The position numbers were made by a program, and so were the translations under genes. A stretch of DNA of 64,000 nucleotides from Gemmatimonadaceae bacterium. Its GTDB lineage: Bacteria > Gemmatimonadota > Gemmatimonadetes > Gemmatimonadales > Gemmatimonadaceae. The notes under the pieces were generated by a model. That model was given only the letters and a program-made list of their open reading frames with translations, searched no databases and was not told the origin of the DNA. Below are positions 53,821 to 62,841 of this stretch, piece after piece; position 1 is the stretch's first letter, and each line of letters opens with the position of its first letter. Location: NCBI GenBank assembly GCA_036273715.1, contig DASUHB010000037.1, positions 100,935-164,934 on the forward strand. Direction: 5' to 3'.

Positions 53821-55772
53821 ATCGCATCCTCGCTGCATGGTTCCGATCGGCGCTCGTGCCGTGCGTTGCGTTAGGCATCGGCGGCGCGGCCGCCCTGCCC
53901 GCGGCGTCGCGGGCGCAGTCCGACACCACCGACCTGCGCGCGCACTTGAAGCCCGGCCTCTACGACGCCGGTGAAGCGTCGAACGGCCTCAGGCTGGTGG
54001 CCACCGTCAAGAAGCCTGACGATTTCCATCCCAACGATCCCGGCGGCCTGACGTACGCGAACTCCGACCTCGCATTCGGCGGCCACTACGTCTATCAAGG
54101 AAATTTCAGCGGCTTCGAGATCTGGGACGTTGCGGCTCCCGCCAAGCCGGTGCTCGCCGAGCACCTCGTCTGCTTTACCGAGCAGGGAGACGTCTCGGTG
54201 TACGGGCATCTGCTGTTCGTGTCGGCGGAGAACGGGGCCAGCCGGTTGGATTGCGGCACGCAAGGAATTCCGGACAGCGTGAGCAAAGAGCGGATGATCG
54301 GCATCCGGATCTTCGACATCTCGGACATCACGCACCCAAAGCAGGTGGCCGATGTACAGACCTGCCGCGGCTCGCACACGCACACGCTCGTGCAGGACCC
54401 GAACGACAAGAGCGTCGTTTACGTGTACGTATCGGGGTTGGCGCAGGTGCGGTCATCGGGTGAGATGCCGGGCTGCGAGGGCGGCGCGATCACCGACCCG
54501 AACACGGCGCTCTTCCGCATCGAAGTAATTCGGGTTCCGTTAGCACATCCAGAGCAGGCGAAGATCGTCAGCTCGCCGCGCATCTTCAACGACCTCACGC
54601 ACACCGCCACGCACGGCGCGGCGATCGCCGATACGGCCAACGGCGCCGATGTCGTCCAGGCGCGCGGGTTCATCGATGCGATCGGCATGCCGCGCACGGC
54701 GACGGCGGCCGACACGAACCGGGCCGCCCACCTGCTCGGCACCCTGCTCTATACGAGCGACACGTCCAAAGCGCGCGCGCTGACCGATTCGCTGCGCACG
54801 TTAGGCATCAACATCCCCAACCTGTTCGGCGGAACGGGCGGCCCGTCGCAGTGCCACGACATCACGGTGTATCCGTCGTCCGGGTTCGGCGCCGGCGCGT
54901 GCTCGGGCTACGGCATCCTGCTCGACATCAAAAACCCGATGCACCCGGTGCGTGTCGACGCGCAAGCCGACTCCAACTTCTCGTTCTTCCACTCGGCGAC
55001 CTTCAGCAACGACGCAACCAAGGTACTGTTCACCGACGAGTGGGGCGGCGGCGTGGCGCCCAAGTGCCGCGCGACCGATCCGATCAATTGGGGCGCCGAC
55101 GCCGTGTTCACCATCAGCGGCACGAAGCTCACGCACGCGGGCTACTTCAAGATGCCGGCGGCGCAGACCGACGTCGAAAACTGCGTCGCGCACAACGGGA
55201 ACCTCGTGCCGGTACCCGGCCGCGACATCATGGTGCAGGGATGGTATCAGGGCGGCGTCTCGGTGTTCGACTTCACGGATCCGGAGCACGTGAAGGAAAT
55301 CGCCTATTTCGACCGCGGCCCGATCGATCCGACAAAGCTCGTGATCGGCGGCTATTGGGGCGGCTACTACTATAACGGCTACATCTACGGCTCGGAGATC
55401 GCGCGCGGACTCGATGTGTTCGAGCTCACGCCGACAGCCGAGCTCACGCAGAACGAGATCGACGCGGCGAAACTGGTGCACCTGACCCTGCTGAATCCGC
55501 AGGACCAGCCGAAGATCGTCTGGCCCGCCGCGTTCCCGGTCGCGCTCGCATACGTCGATCAGTTGAAGCGTGACAACGGGCTCCCGGCCGCGCGCCTAAC
55601 GGCGATCGAGAGCGCGCTCACGTCCGCCCGGTCGGCGAGCGGGGCCAAGCGCACGGCGGTGCTCAAGAAACTGGGAGCCGAATTGTCCCGAGACGAGCAG
55701 GGCGCGAGCGACGCGAAGCGCGTGCACTTGCTGGCGGGCGTCGTGAAGGGGCTGGCGACGGCGAAGTCCTGA
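53817..55772 (+). CDS. Secreted LVIVD-repeat protein, paralogue 2
   Basis: 651 residues, ATG coupled to the paralogue 1 stop. It has the same architecture: signal peptide (ASRAQ), FEIWDVAAPAKPVLAEH, IRIFDISDITHPKQVADV, VSVFDFTDPEHVKEIAYF, the CRGSHTHTL and CHDITVYP clusters, and a helical tail. It is closely similar to paralogues 1 and 3, with stretches of about 50 bases identical to paralogue 3 near the 3' end. Tandem duplication followed by some sequence exchange is likely. Confidence 0.85.
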   Translation: MNRILAAWFRSALVPCVALGIGGAAALPAASRAQSDTTDLRAHLKPGLYDAGEASNGLRLVATVKKPDDFHPNDPGGLTYANSDLAFGGHYVYQGNFSGFEIWDVAAPAKPVLAEHLVCFTEQGDVSVYGHLLFVSAENGASRLDCGTQGIPDSVSKERMIGIRIFDISDITHPKQVADVQTCRGSHTHTLVQDPNDKSVVYVYVSGLAQVRSSGEMPGCEGGAITDPNTALFRIEVIRVPLAHPEQAKIVSSPRIFNDLTHTATHGAAIADTANGADVVQARGFIDAIGMPRTATAADTNRAAHLLGTLLYTSDTSKARALTDSLRTLGINIPNLFGGTGGPSQCHDITVYPSSGFGAGACSGYGILLDIKNPMHPVRVDAQADSNFSFFHSATFSNDATKVLFTDEWGGGVAPKCRATDPINWGADAVFTISGTKLTHAGYFKMPAAQTDVENCVAHNGNLVPVPGRDIMVQGWYQGGVSVFDFTDPEHVKEIAYFDRGPIDPTKLVIGGYWGGYYYNGYIYGSEIARGLDVFELTPTAELTQNEIDAAKLVHLTLLNPQDQPKIVWPAAFPVALAYVDQLKRDNGLPAARLTAIESALTSARSASGAKRTAVLKKLGAELSRDEQGASDAKRVHLLAGVVKGLATAKS

Positions 55773-56112
55773 TCCGGTCATTGCGTTGGGCAGCAAGACG
55801 AGGCGGGCGTGCCACTGGGCGCGTCCGCCTCGTGAACGGATGACGGCTCGGATGGAACCGATCGCGCGGCTGCGCTGGCGAGATCGTCACGCACAGGCAC
55901 GGCGCGTTGGCCTTCACGCCGACCATCGGAGAGTTTTTGCCTACAAAGTAGGCAAAAACTCTCCGATGCCGCGAGCGAACGTGCCGACCCGGCCGCCTAC
56001 CGACGAGCACAGCCTTCGCCACCGCAGACACTCGCCCGCGCAACGCACGCCAAGTATTGTCCGTACAGTCCGCGGGGAGATCGCTCTCGGAGCGAGCCCG
56101 TCCGCACAACCC
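55773..56112. other. Intergenic region with a perfect palindrome
   Basis: 340 bases between paralogue 2 and the DUF305 gene. A frame from 55786 is open into the DUF305 gene but has no coding pattern. The only clear element is the 45-base palindrome at 55924-55968. A promoter for the DUF305 gene is likely downstream of it (TTGTCCGTACAGTCCG at about 56058), but is not certain. Confidence 0.4.
55924..55968. repeat. Perfect 21-base inverted repeat with 3-base loop
   Basis: The left arm CATCGGAGAGTTTTTGCCTA plus C (55924-55944), loop AAA, and right arm (55948-55968) are exactly complementary. As RNA it would be a very stable hairpin, but no T-run follows, so it is not a textbook terminator. It could be a terminator for the paralogue pair, a processing site, or a binding site for a regulator of the DUF305 gene. 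Confidence 0.85.
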
Positions 56113-56817
56113 ATGGCTACTATGTCACTCTCGAGCCGAATTTCCGCCGCGCCACAGTTGGCGCTCGCCGCGGTCGCCGCCGGCATGATTACCGCGCGCC
56201 TTCCTGCACAGTCCGCCTCTGCCACGACGCACGACTTCACGCCGGCCGACGTCGCCTTCGTCCAGGGCATGATCTTCCACCACGCCCAAGCCGTCGTGAT
56301 GTCCGACTGGGCCCCGACACACGGAGCCCGCGCCGACGTCGCCACCCTGTGCAAACGCATCGCGCTCTCGCAGCGCGACGAAATCACCATGATGCAGCAC
56401 TGGCTCGAGGCACGTCACCTCGAGACGCCGGATCCCCTCAACATGCTGCCGGGCCACGCCGGGCCTCCGCACGATGAAAGCGGAATGAACATGCCGGGCA
56501 TGAACATGAAAGGCATGGACATGAAGGGCATGGGCACGGGATCCCAATCCATGCTGATGCCGGGCATGCTCACCCCCGATCAGATGCGCCAGCTCGACGC
56601 CGCGCACGGACCGGCCTTCGATCATCTCTACCTCACGGGCATGATCAAGCACCACGAGGGCGCGCTCGACATGGTCAAGACGCTCTTCGACACGCCCGGC
56701 TCCGGCCAGCAGCCCGAGTTGTTCTCGTTCGCCACCGATGTCGACGCCGGACAGCGCGCCGAGATCGGCCGGATGCAAGCCATCCTGAAAACGCTCACTC
56801 CGAGCCCAACCCAATGA
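56113..56817 (+). CDS. DUF305 family protein with Met-rich segment
   Basis: 234 residues with a signal peptide (cut near LPAQS). DUF305 ferritin-like four-helix features: DVAFVQGMIFHHAQAVVMSD and YLTGMIKHHEGALDMVKTL, each with the HH pair. Between them is a linker with repeated MxxM units (MNMPGMNMKGMDMKGMG) of the kind that binds Cu(I). It is probably a periplasmic copper-binding protein. The stop overlaps the start of LVIVD paralogue 3 (ATGA), so the two are made together. Confidence 0.88.
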   Translation: MATMSLSSRISAAPQLALAAVAAGMITARLPAQSASATTHDFTPADVAFVQGMIFHHAQAVVMSDWAPTHGARADVATLCKRIALSQRDEITMMQHWLEARHLETPDPLNMLPGHAGPPHDESGMNMPGMNMKGMDMKGMGTGSQSMLMPGMLTPDQMRQLDAAHGPAFDHLYLTGMIKHHEGALDMVKTLFDTPGSGQQPELFSFATDVDAGQRAEIGRMQAILKTLTPSPTQ

Positions 56818-58760
56818 CACGTCGCATCACTCTCTTCCGGTCCCCTCTCGTCCTCAGCGCCGCGCTCGTCGCAGCGGCCGCTCTCGTCCCTCTTCCCGCG
56901 CGGGCCCAGTCCGACACGAACGATCCGCGCGCGCATCTCAAGGCCGGCCTCTACGATGCCGGCGTCGCGTCCAAGGGCATCGACCTCATCGCCCACGTCA
57001 ACAAGCCGGATGACTTCCATCCCAACGATCCCGGCGGCCTCACGTACGCGAACTCCGATCTCGCGTTCGGCGGGCACTACGTCTACCAGGGGAATTTCAG
57101 CGGCTTCCAGATCTGGGATGTGTCGAATCCCGCCAAGCCTGTCCTAACGGACCACGTCGTCTGCTTCACCGAGCAAGGCGACGTGTCCGTCTACGGGCAC
57201 CTGCTCTTCGTCTCCGCCGAAAATACCGGCAGCCGGCTCGATTGCGGCACGCAAGGCATCCAGGACAGCGTGAGCAAAGAGCGGATGATCGGCGTCCGCA
57301 TCTTCGACATCTCGAATCCCAAGGCGCCCAAGCAAGTGGCGGACGTCGAGACGTGCCGCGGCTCACACACACACACGCTCGTGCAGGACCCGAACGACAA
57401 GGGCGTGATCTACGTGTACGTATCGGGGCTCGCGCGCGTGCGGTCGACGAGCGAGATGGCCGGCTGCGAGGGCGGCGACATCACCGACCCGAACACGGCG
57501 CTGTTCCGCATCGAGGTGATTCGCGTTCCGTTAGCACATCCCGAGCAGGCGAAGATCGTGAGCTCGCCGCGGATCTTCAACGATCTCACGGCGCCGCCGA
57601 CGCACGGCGTGGCGGTCGCCGACACGGCCAACGGCGCGGCCGTCAAGGCGGCCAAGCGCTTCCTCGGCCGGTTAGGCATGCCCGCTACGGCGAGCGCCGC
57701 CGACTCCGACAAGGCGGCACGCCTCGTTGCCGACGTGATGAACTTCCGCAACGATACGGTCAAGACGAAGGCAGCCATCGACTCGCTCAAGGCGATGGGC
57801 TTGAACCTGCGCGTCCCGGGCGGCGGAGCACGCGGCGGCCCGTCGCAGTGCCACGACATTACCGTGTATCCGTCCGCGCACTACGCCGCCGGCGCGTGCT
57901 CGGGCTACGGGTTGCTGCTCAACATCAAGGATCCCACGCACCCGGTGCGGCTGCAGGCCGTCGCGGATTCCAACTTCTCCTTCTGGCACTCGGCCACGTT
58001 CTCGAACGACGCGTCGAAGTTGTTGTTCACCGATGAATGGGGCGGCGGTACCCAGCCCAAGTGCCGCGCCACCGATCCGATCGACTGGGGCGCCGACGCG
58101 ATCTTCACCTTGACTGACAACACGCTGACGCATGCCGGCTACTTCAAGATGCCCGCGGCACAGACGGAACAGGAAAACTGCGTCGCGCACAACGGCAACC
58201 TGGTGCCGGTGCCGGGTCGAGACATCATGGTGCAGGGCTGGTATCAGGGCGGCGTGTCGGTGTTCGACTTCACCGACCCCGCACATCCCAAGGAGATCGC
58301 CTACTTCGATCGCGGTCCGATCGACTCGACCAAGCTCGTGTTAGGCGGCTACTGGGCCGGCTACTATTACAACGGCTACATCTATGGTTCCGAGATCGCG
58401 CGCGGTCTCGATGTGTTCAAGCTCACGCCGACCGCCGATCTGACGCAGAACGAGATCGACGCCGCGAAACTGGTGCACTTCGACCTGCTGAATCCGCAGG
58501 ACCAACCGAAGATCGTATGGCCCGCAGCGTTCCCGGTCGCGCTCGCATACGTCGATCAGTTGAAGCGTGACAACGGGCTGCCCGCCGATCGGTTGACCTC
58601 GATCGAGAATGCGCTCGAGTCGGCAAAGTCCGCGAGCGGCGCCAAGCGGACCGCCACGCTCAAGAAACTCGCATCGGAGCTGACGCATGACGCACAGAGC
58701 GCCAGCGACACGAAGCGCATGAAGCTGCTCGAAGGCGTGGTGAAGGGGCTGGAGAAGTAA
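56814..58760 (+). CDS. Secreted LVIVD-repeat protein, paralogue 3
   Basis: 648 residues, coupled to the DUF305 gene by ATGA. The signal peptide ends PARAQ. LVIVD strands (FQIWDVSNPAKPVLTDH, VRIFDISNPKAPKQVADV, VSVFDFTDPAHPKEIAYF) and the Cys/His clusters match paralogues 1 and 2. An extra glycine-rich turn (PGGGARGGPSQCHDI) is specific to this copy. Coupling to a Met-rich DUF305 protein suggests that this family works with copper or a redox process; no enzyme activity is assigned. Confidence 0.85.
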   Translation: MTRRITLFRSPLVLSAALVAAAALVPLPARAQSDTNDPRAHLKAGLYDAGVASKGIDLIAHVNKPDDFHPNDPGGLTYANSDLAFGGHYVYQGNFSGFQIWDVSNPAKPVLTDHVVCFTEQGDVSVYGHLLFVSAENTGSRLDCGTQGIQDSVSKERMIGVRIFDISNPKAPKQVADVETCRGSHTHTLVQDPNDKGVIYVYVSGLARVRSTSEMAGCEGGDITDPNTALFRIEVIRVPLAHPEQAKIVSSPRIFNDLTAPPTHGVAVADTANGAAVKAAKRFLGRLGMPATASAADSDKAARLVADVMNFRNDTVKTKAAIDSLKAMGLNLRVPGGGARGGPSQCHDITVYPSAHYAAGACSGYGLLLNIKDPTHPVRLQAVADSNFSFWHSATFSNDASKLLFTDEWGGGTQPKCRATDPIDWGADAIFTLTDNTLTHAGYFKMPAAQTEQENCVAHNGNLVPVPGRDIMVQGWYQGGVSVFDFTDPAHPKEIAYFDRGPIDSTKLVLGGYWAGYYYNGYIYGSEIARGLDVFKLTPTADLTQNEIDAAKLVHFDLLNPQDQPKIVWPAAFPVALAYVDQLKRDNGLPADRLTSIENALESAKSASGAKRTATLKKLASELTHDAQSASDTKRMKLLEGVVKGLEK

Positions 58761-58808
58761 CGAAACGCGGGCGCCTCACCAATCCGGTAAACGGCGAGGC
58801 GGCTGGTA

Positions 58809-58930
58809 TCTAAGCTCATGAAGACGCGGACAAAGCACGGACACGACGGACAGAGCAACAAGAAAAGGACTCTTGGCTGTTGTCGTGTCCGCTGTGTCCC
58901 TGCTTTGTCCGAGTCTCTATGAGCGTAGAT
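58809..58930 (+). repeat. Palindromic intergenic repeat, copy 3
   Basis: 122 bases, same family and orientation as copy 1 at 9272. The left arm is GCTCATGAAGACGCGGAC with GGACAAAGCACGGACACGAC, and the right arm is its imperfect complement (GTCCGAGTCTCTATGAGC). The ends are ATCTA instead of AGTGCTA. It fills most of the 203-base gap between two convergent genes, where it could act as a bidirectional terminator. Confidence 0.8.
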
Positions 58931-58963
58931 GCTCCCGTCGGGACGCGATCCAGTAGTGTGCCC

Positions 58964-59443
58964 TCAGTCTTCGACCTCCAGATGTCCGCGCATGCCAAGC
59001 GCCGCGTGCGGATCGCACTGGAAGTAGTAGTGGCCCTTGGGCAGCGTGACTTTGACATCGTACGTCTGTCCCGCGAGCTGCAGCATGTCGCTCACCGGCG
59101 GCAGCCCCTGCACGCCTGGATTCGAGTCGGGCAGAAAGTCGACGTTGTGCACGCCTAACGACAACGTGAATCGGATCACGTCGCCGCGATGGGCCTCGAT
59201 GTCGTTCGGCTCGAACCGGCTGCCCTTGTCGTCGGCGATCAGCTGGACCGTGATCACGCGACGGCCGGGGTCGGGGGTCTGCGGACCGGCCGCGGCGGGC
59301 GCCGCCGGTGTGGCAGCGGCCGGCGACGCCTGAGCGGAGTCGCCGGAGGCCGGCGCGGTGCCGCCGCAGGCAGCGGTCGCCAGGAGGGCGGCCAACGCCG
59401 CAGCGGCAGCGAACATGGTCTTGCGTGCAATCGCATTCGACAT
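58964..59443 (-). CDS. Cupredoxin (plastocyanin/azurin-like) lipoprotein of the nos cluster
   Basis: 159 residues. The signal ends at ATAACGG, probably a lipoprotein, and an Ala/Pro-rich linker follows. The blue-copper domain (about residues 65-159) has the type-1 ligands: His in LGVHNVDF and the loop YFQCDPHAALGMRG (Cys, His, Met). It is a small electron carrier. As the last gene of the nos cluster, 42 bases after nosY, it is a candidate electron donor to nitrous oxide reductase or a copper chaperone. Confidence 0.88.
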   Translation of the reverse strand: MSNAIARKTMFAAAAALAALLATAACGGTAPASGDSAQASPAAATPAAPAAAGPQTPDPGRRVITVQLIADDKGSRFEPNDIEAHRGDVIRFTLSLGVHNVDFLPDSNPGVQGLPPVSDMLQLAGQTYDVKVTLPKGHYYFQCDPHAALGMRGHLEVED

Positions 59444-59484
59444 GATGGAGTTCTCTCGCAAGGGATGGATGGTAGGACGGGCGA

Positions 59485-60270
59485 TCAGAAGTCCTTTCGC
59501 CGGAAGAGCCGCGCGCCTAACAGAGCGGGGATGGCCGCCCAGGCGGCGAGCAACGCGGCCGCGATGGCCGTGCCGGCCGGGGCGCTGAACAGGCGCGTGA
59601 ACGATGCGCCCGTGTAGCCCATGAGCGCCGAAATGTCGAGGTGCATGAGCATGACCACGCGCGCGAGGTCGATCGGATTGGCGAGCGTCGCCACGAGCAG
59701 CGGGCGTTCGAGCGGCGCGCCGGCCAGTGCGGTCGCGGCCACGAGCACCACGGCATCGTACGCCAGCGCCGCGCACGCCCATCCGCCTAACGCAATGCCG
59801 AAGGCGCGGAGCCGGTCGTCGGTGCGCAGCGCGAGCGCCACGCCCGCGCCGGCGAACACGAGCGTGAGGGCCACCCCCGCTCCGACCAGCAACACCGCGT
59901 CGCCCCCGACGCCCGCGCCGCCGCGCAGCGCGAACGGCATCCCGATGCCCAACACGATGCCCGCCGACAACAACACCGCCATCGCGGCGTAGGTCCCGGC
60001 AAACATCGCGTCCCGCCCAACGGGCTGCGCCAGCAGCAGCTCGATGAACTCGCGCGCGCGGTGCACGTAGATCGTCGCGAACACGATCGCCGCCAGCGGC
60101 ACCGTGAACAGCACGATGCTCGTCAGGCTGACGAGCGCCCGCGTCGGGTCGCCGCCAAAGCGGAGCAGCAGCTCCGTCGCGAGGAGAAAGAAGATGGCAT
60201 AGCCGAAGAGCCAACGGCTCCGCAGCACGTCGAGCAGCTGAAACGCGGCGATCTTCGCGGCTACGCGCAT
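59485..60270 (-). CDS. nosY: ABC transporter permease NosY
   Basis: 261 residues with six TM helices. The NosY pattern is clear: DVLRSRWLFGYAIFFLL at the N-terminus, RAREFIELLLAQPVGR in the first loop, and the C-terminal NPIDLARVVMLMHLDISALM then GYTGASFTRLF. With NosF and NosD it forms the complex that delivers a sulfur species for building the Cu-Z centre of NosZ. Its start overlaps the nosF stop by 10 bases. Confidence 0.92.
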   Translation of the reverse strand: MRVAAKIAAFQLLDVLRSRWLFGYAIFFLLATELLLRFGGDPTRALVSLTSIVLFTVPLAAIVFATIYVHRAREFIELLLAQPVGRDAMFAGTYAAMAVLLSAGIVLGIGMPFALRGGAGVGGDAVLLVGAGVALTLVFAGAGVALALRTDDRLRAFGIALGGWACAALAYDAVVLVAATALAGAPLERPLLVATLANPIDLARVVMLMHLDISALMGYTGASFTRLFSAPAGTAIAAALLAAWAAIPALLGARLFRRKDF

Positions 60271-60977
60271 ACGACCTCCTTGTTCATCATCGACGCAATG
60301 GCGCGCTCGAGGTGCGGTTGTCCGGTGAACACGCGCAGCTTCTGCACGGAGCCGGCGTATCCCACGCGGCCCGCGCGCAGGAACACGATGTCGTCGGCGA
60401 GCTCGTCCAACTCGCTCATCACGTGCGACGTGACGAGCACCGTTTTGCCTTCGCTGCGCTCGCTCAGGATCTTGTCCTTGAGCACCGCGTTCGCCGCGGG
60501 ATCGAGCCCCGCGCTCGGTTCGTCGAGCACGACCACGCGCGGGGCGAACAGAAATGCCAGCGCGACGGCGAGCTTCTGCCGCGTGCCGCCCGACAACGCG
60601 CGGACGCGCGTATCGAGGTGTGTAGCGATCGCGAGCCGCTCGAACAATTCCCAGTCGATAACGGCCGACTCGCCACGCAATCCGAGCAGAATCTTCGTCA
60701 CCTCGCGCGCCGTGAGGTGCTCGGGGAAACGGCTCATCTGCGATGCGTATCCGATGGTGGCGCGATAGGCCGGATCATCTCCGACGCGCACACCGTCGAC
60801 GCGGATCTCTCCGCCGTCCGGCCGCACGAGGCCCAACAGGCACTTGATGAGCGTCGTCTTGCCGGCTCCGTTAGACCCGACCACGGCCGTCACGCGACCC
60901 GGTCGAACGCACAGGTCCACGCCGCGCAGCACGTCGCGCGCGCCAAAGGACTTCGTGAGCGCTCTGAACTCGATCAT
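60261..60977 (-). CDS. nosF: ABC transporter ATP-binding protein NosF
   Basis: 238 residues from the ATG at 60975-60977. ABC motifs: Walker A GSNGAGKTT, Q-loop ASQMSRFPE, signature LSGGTRQKLAVAL, Walker B VVVLDEPSAGLDP and switch His VTSHVMSE. The FPEHLTAREV segment is typical of NosF. It powers the NosDFY transporter for nitrous oxide reductase maturation. Five bases after nosD and overlapping nosY. Confidence 0.93.
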   Translation of the reverse strand: MIEFRALTKSFGARDVLRGVDLCVRPGRVTAVVGSNGAGKTTLIKCLLGLVRPDGGEIRVDGVRVGDDPAYRATIGYASQMSRFPEHLTAREVTKILLGLRGESAVIDWELFERLAIATHLDTRVRALSGGTRQKLAVALAFLFAPRVVVLDEPSAGLDPAANAVLKDKILSERSEGKTVLVTSHVMSELDELADDIVFLRAGRVGYAGSVQKLRVFTGQPHLERAIASMMNKEVVCA

Positions 60978-60982
60978 ATCGC

Positions 60983-62242
60983 TTAGGGGATGGGGGTGAG
61001 CGCCGGCGTGTCGTCGACCACAGACGACGGCGTCAGAGAAGGCACCGCCCGTTCGACGCCATCGAGCAGCATGACGAAGGAGCTGCGCAGCAGCACCAGC
61101 GTGGGCGGGTTCTGCGCGACGATGAGTGAGAACAAGCGCACGGGGTGGAACGGCGCGTCGCCCACGCCGTTGCGATCCAGGTCGTAGCCCCGATAGTCGT
61201 CCCAGTAGTTGCCGGCAAAACGCGTCGTGGTTTCGCCGCCGCGCATCCCGACATCGAAGGTGTTGTCGAAGAAATTGTTGCGCTCGAAGCGCGCATCGTC
61301 CGTGCTCGAGAGGAGGCGCACGGCCCATCCGTTGGACCGGAACGTGTTGTGCGACGCGACCAGACGGTTGGCGCCGTCTGCCGACAACCCGACGGTGTTG
61401 TGCGCGAACTCGTTGTCTTCCACGCGGCTGTCGTCGATTTCCTTGAGGAGCAGCCCGTACGCCGCATCGCCCCAGTTCGACTCGAAGCGATTGCCGGCCA
61501 TGAGCACGCGATGCGTGTACATCACCGCGACGCCGGCGTGATTGTATCGGAAGGTGTTGCCGAGATACTGGCAGTCGTCGGAATACATGAAGTGCAGGCC
61601 GTAGCGCAGATTGTGCTCGCTCGTGTTCCCGCGCACGACGGTGTGGGTGACGAACTCGAAGTAGATGCCATCTCGCTGGTCGCTCACGTGATTGTCGGCG
61701 ATGAGCGCGCCGCTCGCGGCCCACAAATGAATGCCGTTGCCGAAGCTCGTTTCATCGCGCGCGGCGCCGCGGATGTCGTTGTGGATCACGCGACAGCCGA
61801 CCGACTTCGCGAGGTAGATCCCGAAGAACGCGCGCTCGATGAGATTGTCCTCGATGCGGCAGTTGCGGACGGCGAGGACGCGCACGGCGGCGAGGTCGCT
61901 GGTGTAGCTCACGCCCACGTCGCGGAAGTGCAGGTGCCGAATGGTGACATCATCGGCGGCAACCGTGAGAATCGCGTGCGCGGACTCGCCATCGAGGATG
62001 GCATCGCCGGCTCCTTCGATCAGGAGCGGCTTGTCGACCATGACCAGCGGCTCGCGGTACGTGCCGGCGCGCACGACGATCCGGTCGCCGGCGGACGCGC
62101 GGGCCACGGCTTCGCCTAACGTCGCCAGCGCGGTGCCCGGCGCCACCACCAGGGTGCGCGACGCCTGGCCCAACGCGTGCGGCGGCGCCGCGACGCACGC
62201 GACGAACAGCACGGCGCGCGTCATCGCCGGCAGGGGACGCAT
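60983..62242 (-). CDS. nosD: Periplasmic copper-site maturation protein NosD
   Basis: 419 residues with a signal peptide (cut near ALGQA). The rest is a right-handed beta-helix of CASH repeats (IEDNLIERAFFGIYLAK, IADNHVSDQRDGIYFEF, YGLHFMYSDDCQYLGNTFRYN, GVAVMYTHRVLMAGN), ending in NYWDDYRGYDLDRNGVGD, the characteristic NosD end. It hands the matured metal or sulfur unit to NosZ. The start overlaps the upstream membrane-protein stop (TGATG). Confidence 0.93.
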   Translation of the reverse strand: MRPLPAMTRAVLFVACVAAPPHALGQASRTLVVAPGTALATLGEAVARASAGDRIVVRAGTYREPLVMVDKPLLIEGAGDAILDGESAHAILTVAADDVTIRHLHFRDVGVSYTSDLAAVRVLAVRNCRIEDNLIERAFFGIYLAKSVGCRVIHNDIRGAARDETSFGNGIHLWAASGALIADNHVSDQRDGIYFEFVTHTVVRGNTSEHNLRYGLHFMYSDDCQYLGNTFRYNHAGVAVMYTHRVLMAGNRFESNWGDAAYGLLLKEIDDSRVEDNEFAHNTVGLSADGANRLVASHNTFRSNGWAVRLLSSTDDARFERNNFFDNTFDVGMRGGETTTRFAGNYWDDYRGYDLDRNGVGDAPFHPVRLFSLIVAQNPPTLVLLRSSFVMLLDGVERAVPSLTPSSVVDDTPALTPIP

Positions 62243-62841
62243 CACGCGGCACTCGTCGGTGCGGATGGGCGATGGCGCGACAGCACGAGCGCCACCACGC
62301 CGGCGACCAGCGCCGCCACGGCCAGCCACGCCCCGGGCGCCGGCCACGACGAGGCGGTGAAATTCAACAGCTGCTTGGTGCCGATCAACGGCGGCTGGTA
62401 CACCATGCCGGGCACCTTGATGATGGCGTGCTCGGCGTCGAGGTCGTGGCCGAACGTATAGGACCATCGGTACAGATCGGCGAGCCCGGCAGCCCCGACG
62501 AGCACCACGGCGCCGAGCCAGGCCGCGACGAGGCGCCTGCTGCCTAACGCAGCCGCGATCAGCGCCAGGACGGCGAGGCCGGCCAGGAGCCACGGCAGGA
62601 TGCGGAGCTCCGGCAGGGCGCCGGGATCGATCGGCCGCATCCCGATGTAGTGATTGAGCTCGTTGATGTTCCCCAGGTCCTGCGGCGTGGCGCCGGCAAT
62701 CGTGCCGGCGCCGATCTGCAACCCCAGACCTTCCGGGTACTGCGGCGCCGTCAACGCAATGCGCCAGAGCGGGAGGCGGAGCGATGCCGCGAGCAGCACG
62801 CCCGCGATCACGAGCAAGCAGCGCGAGAAGCGCGACATCAT
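62242..62841 (-). CDS. Membrane protein between nosZ and nosD (NosB-like, clade II nos clusters)
   Basis: 199 residues with four TM helices. Conserved periplasmic segments LTAPQYPEGLGLQI, INELNHYIGMRPI, FGHDLDAEHAIIKVPGM and YQPPLIGTKQLLNFTASSWP match a family that sits between nosZ and nosD in clade II clusters. Its role is not established; a part in electron transfer or maturation is assumed. It overlaps nosZ (ATGA) and nosD (TGATG). Confidence 0.8.
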   Translation of the reverse strand: MMSRFSRCLLVIAGVLLAASLRLPLWRIALTAPQYPEGLGLQIGAGTIAGATPQDLGNINELNHYIGMRPIDPGALPELRILPWLLAGLAVLALIAAALGSRRLVAAWLGAVVLVGAAGLADLYRWSYTFGHDLDAEHAIIKVPGMVYQPPLIGTKQLLNFTASSWPAPGAWLAVAALVAGVVALVLSRHRPSAPTSAA

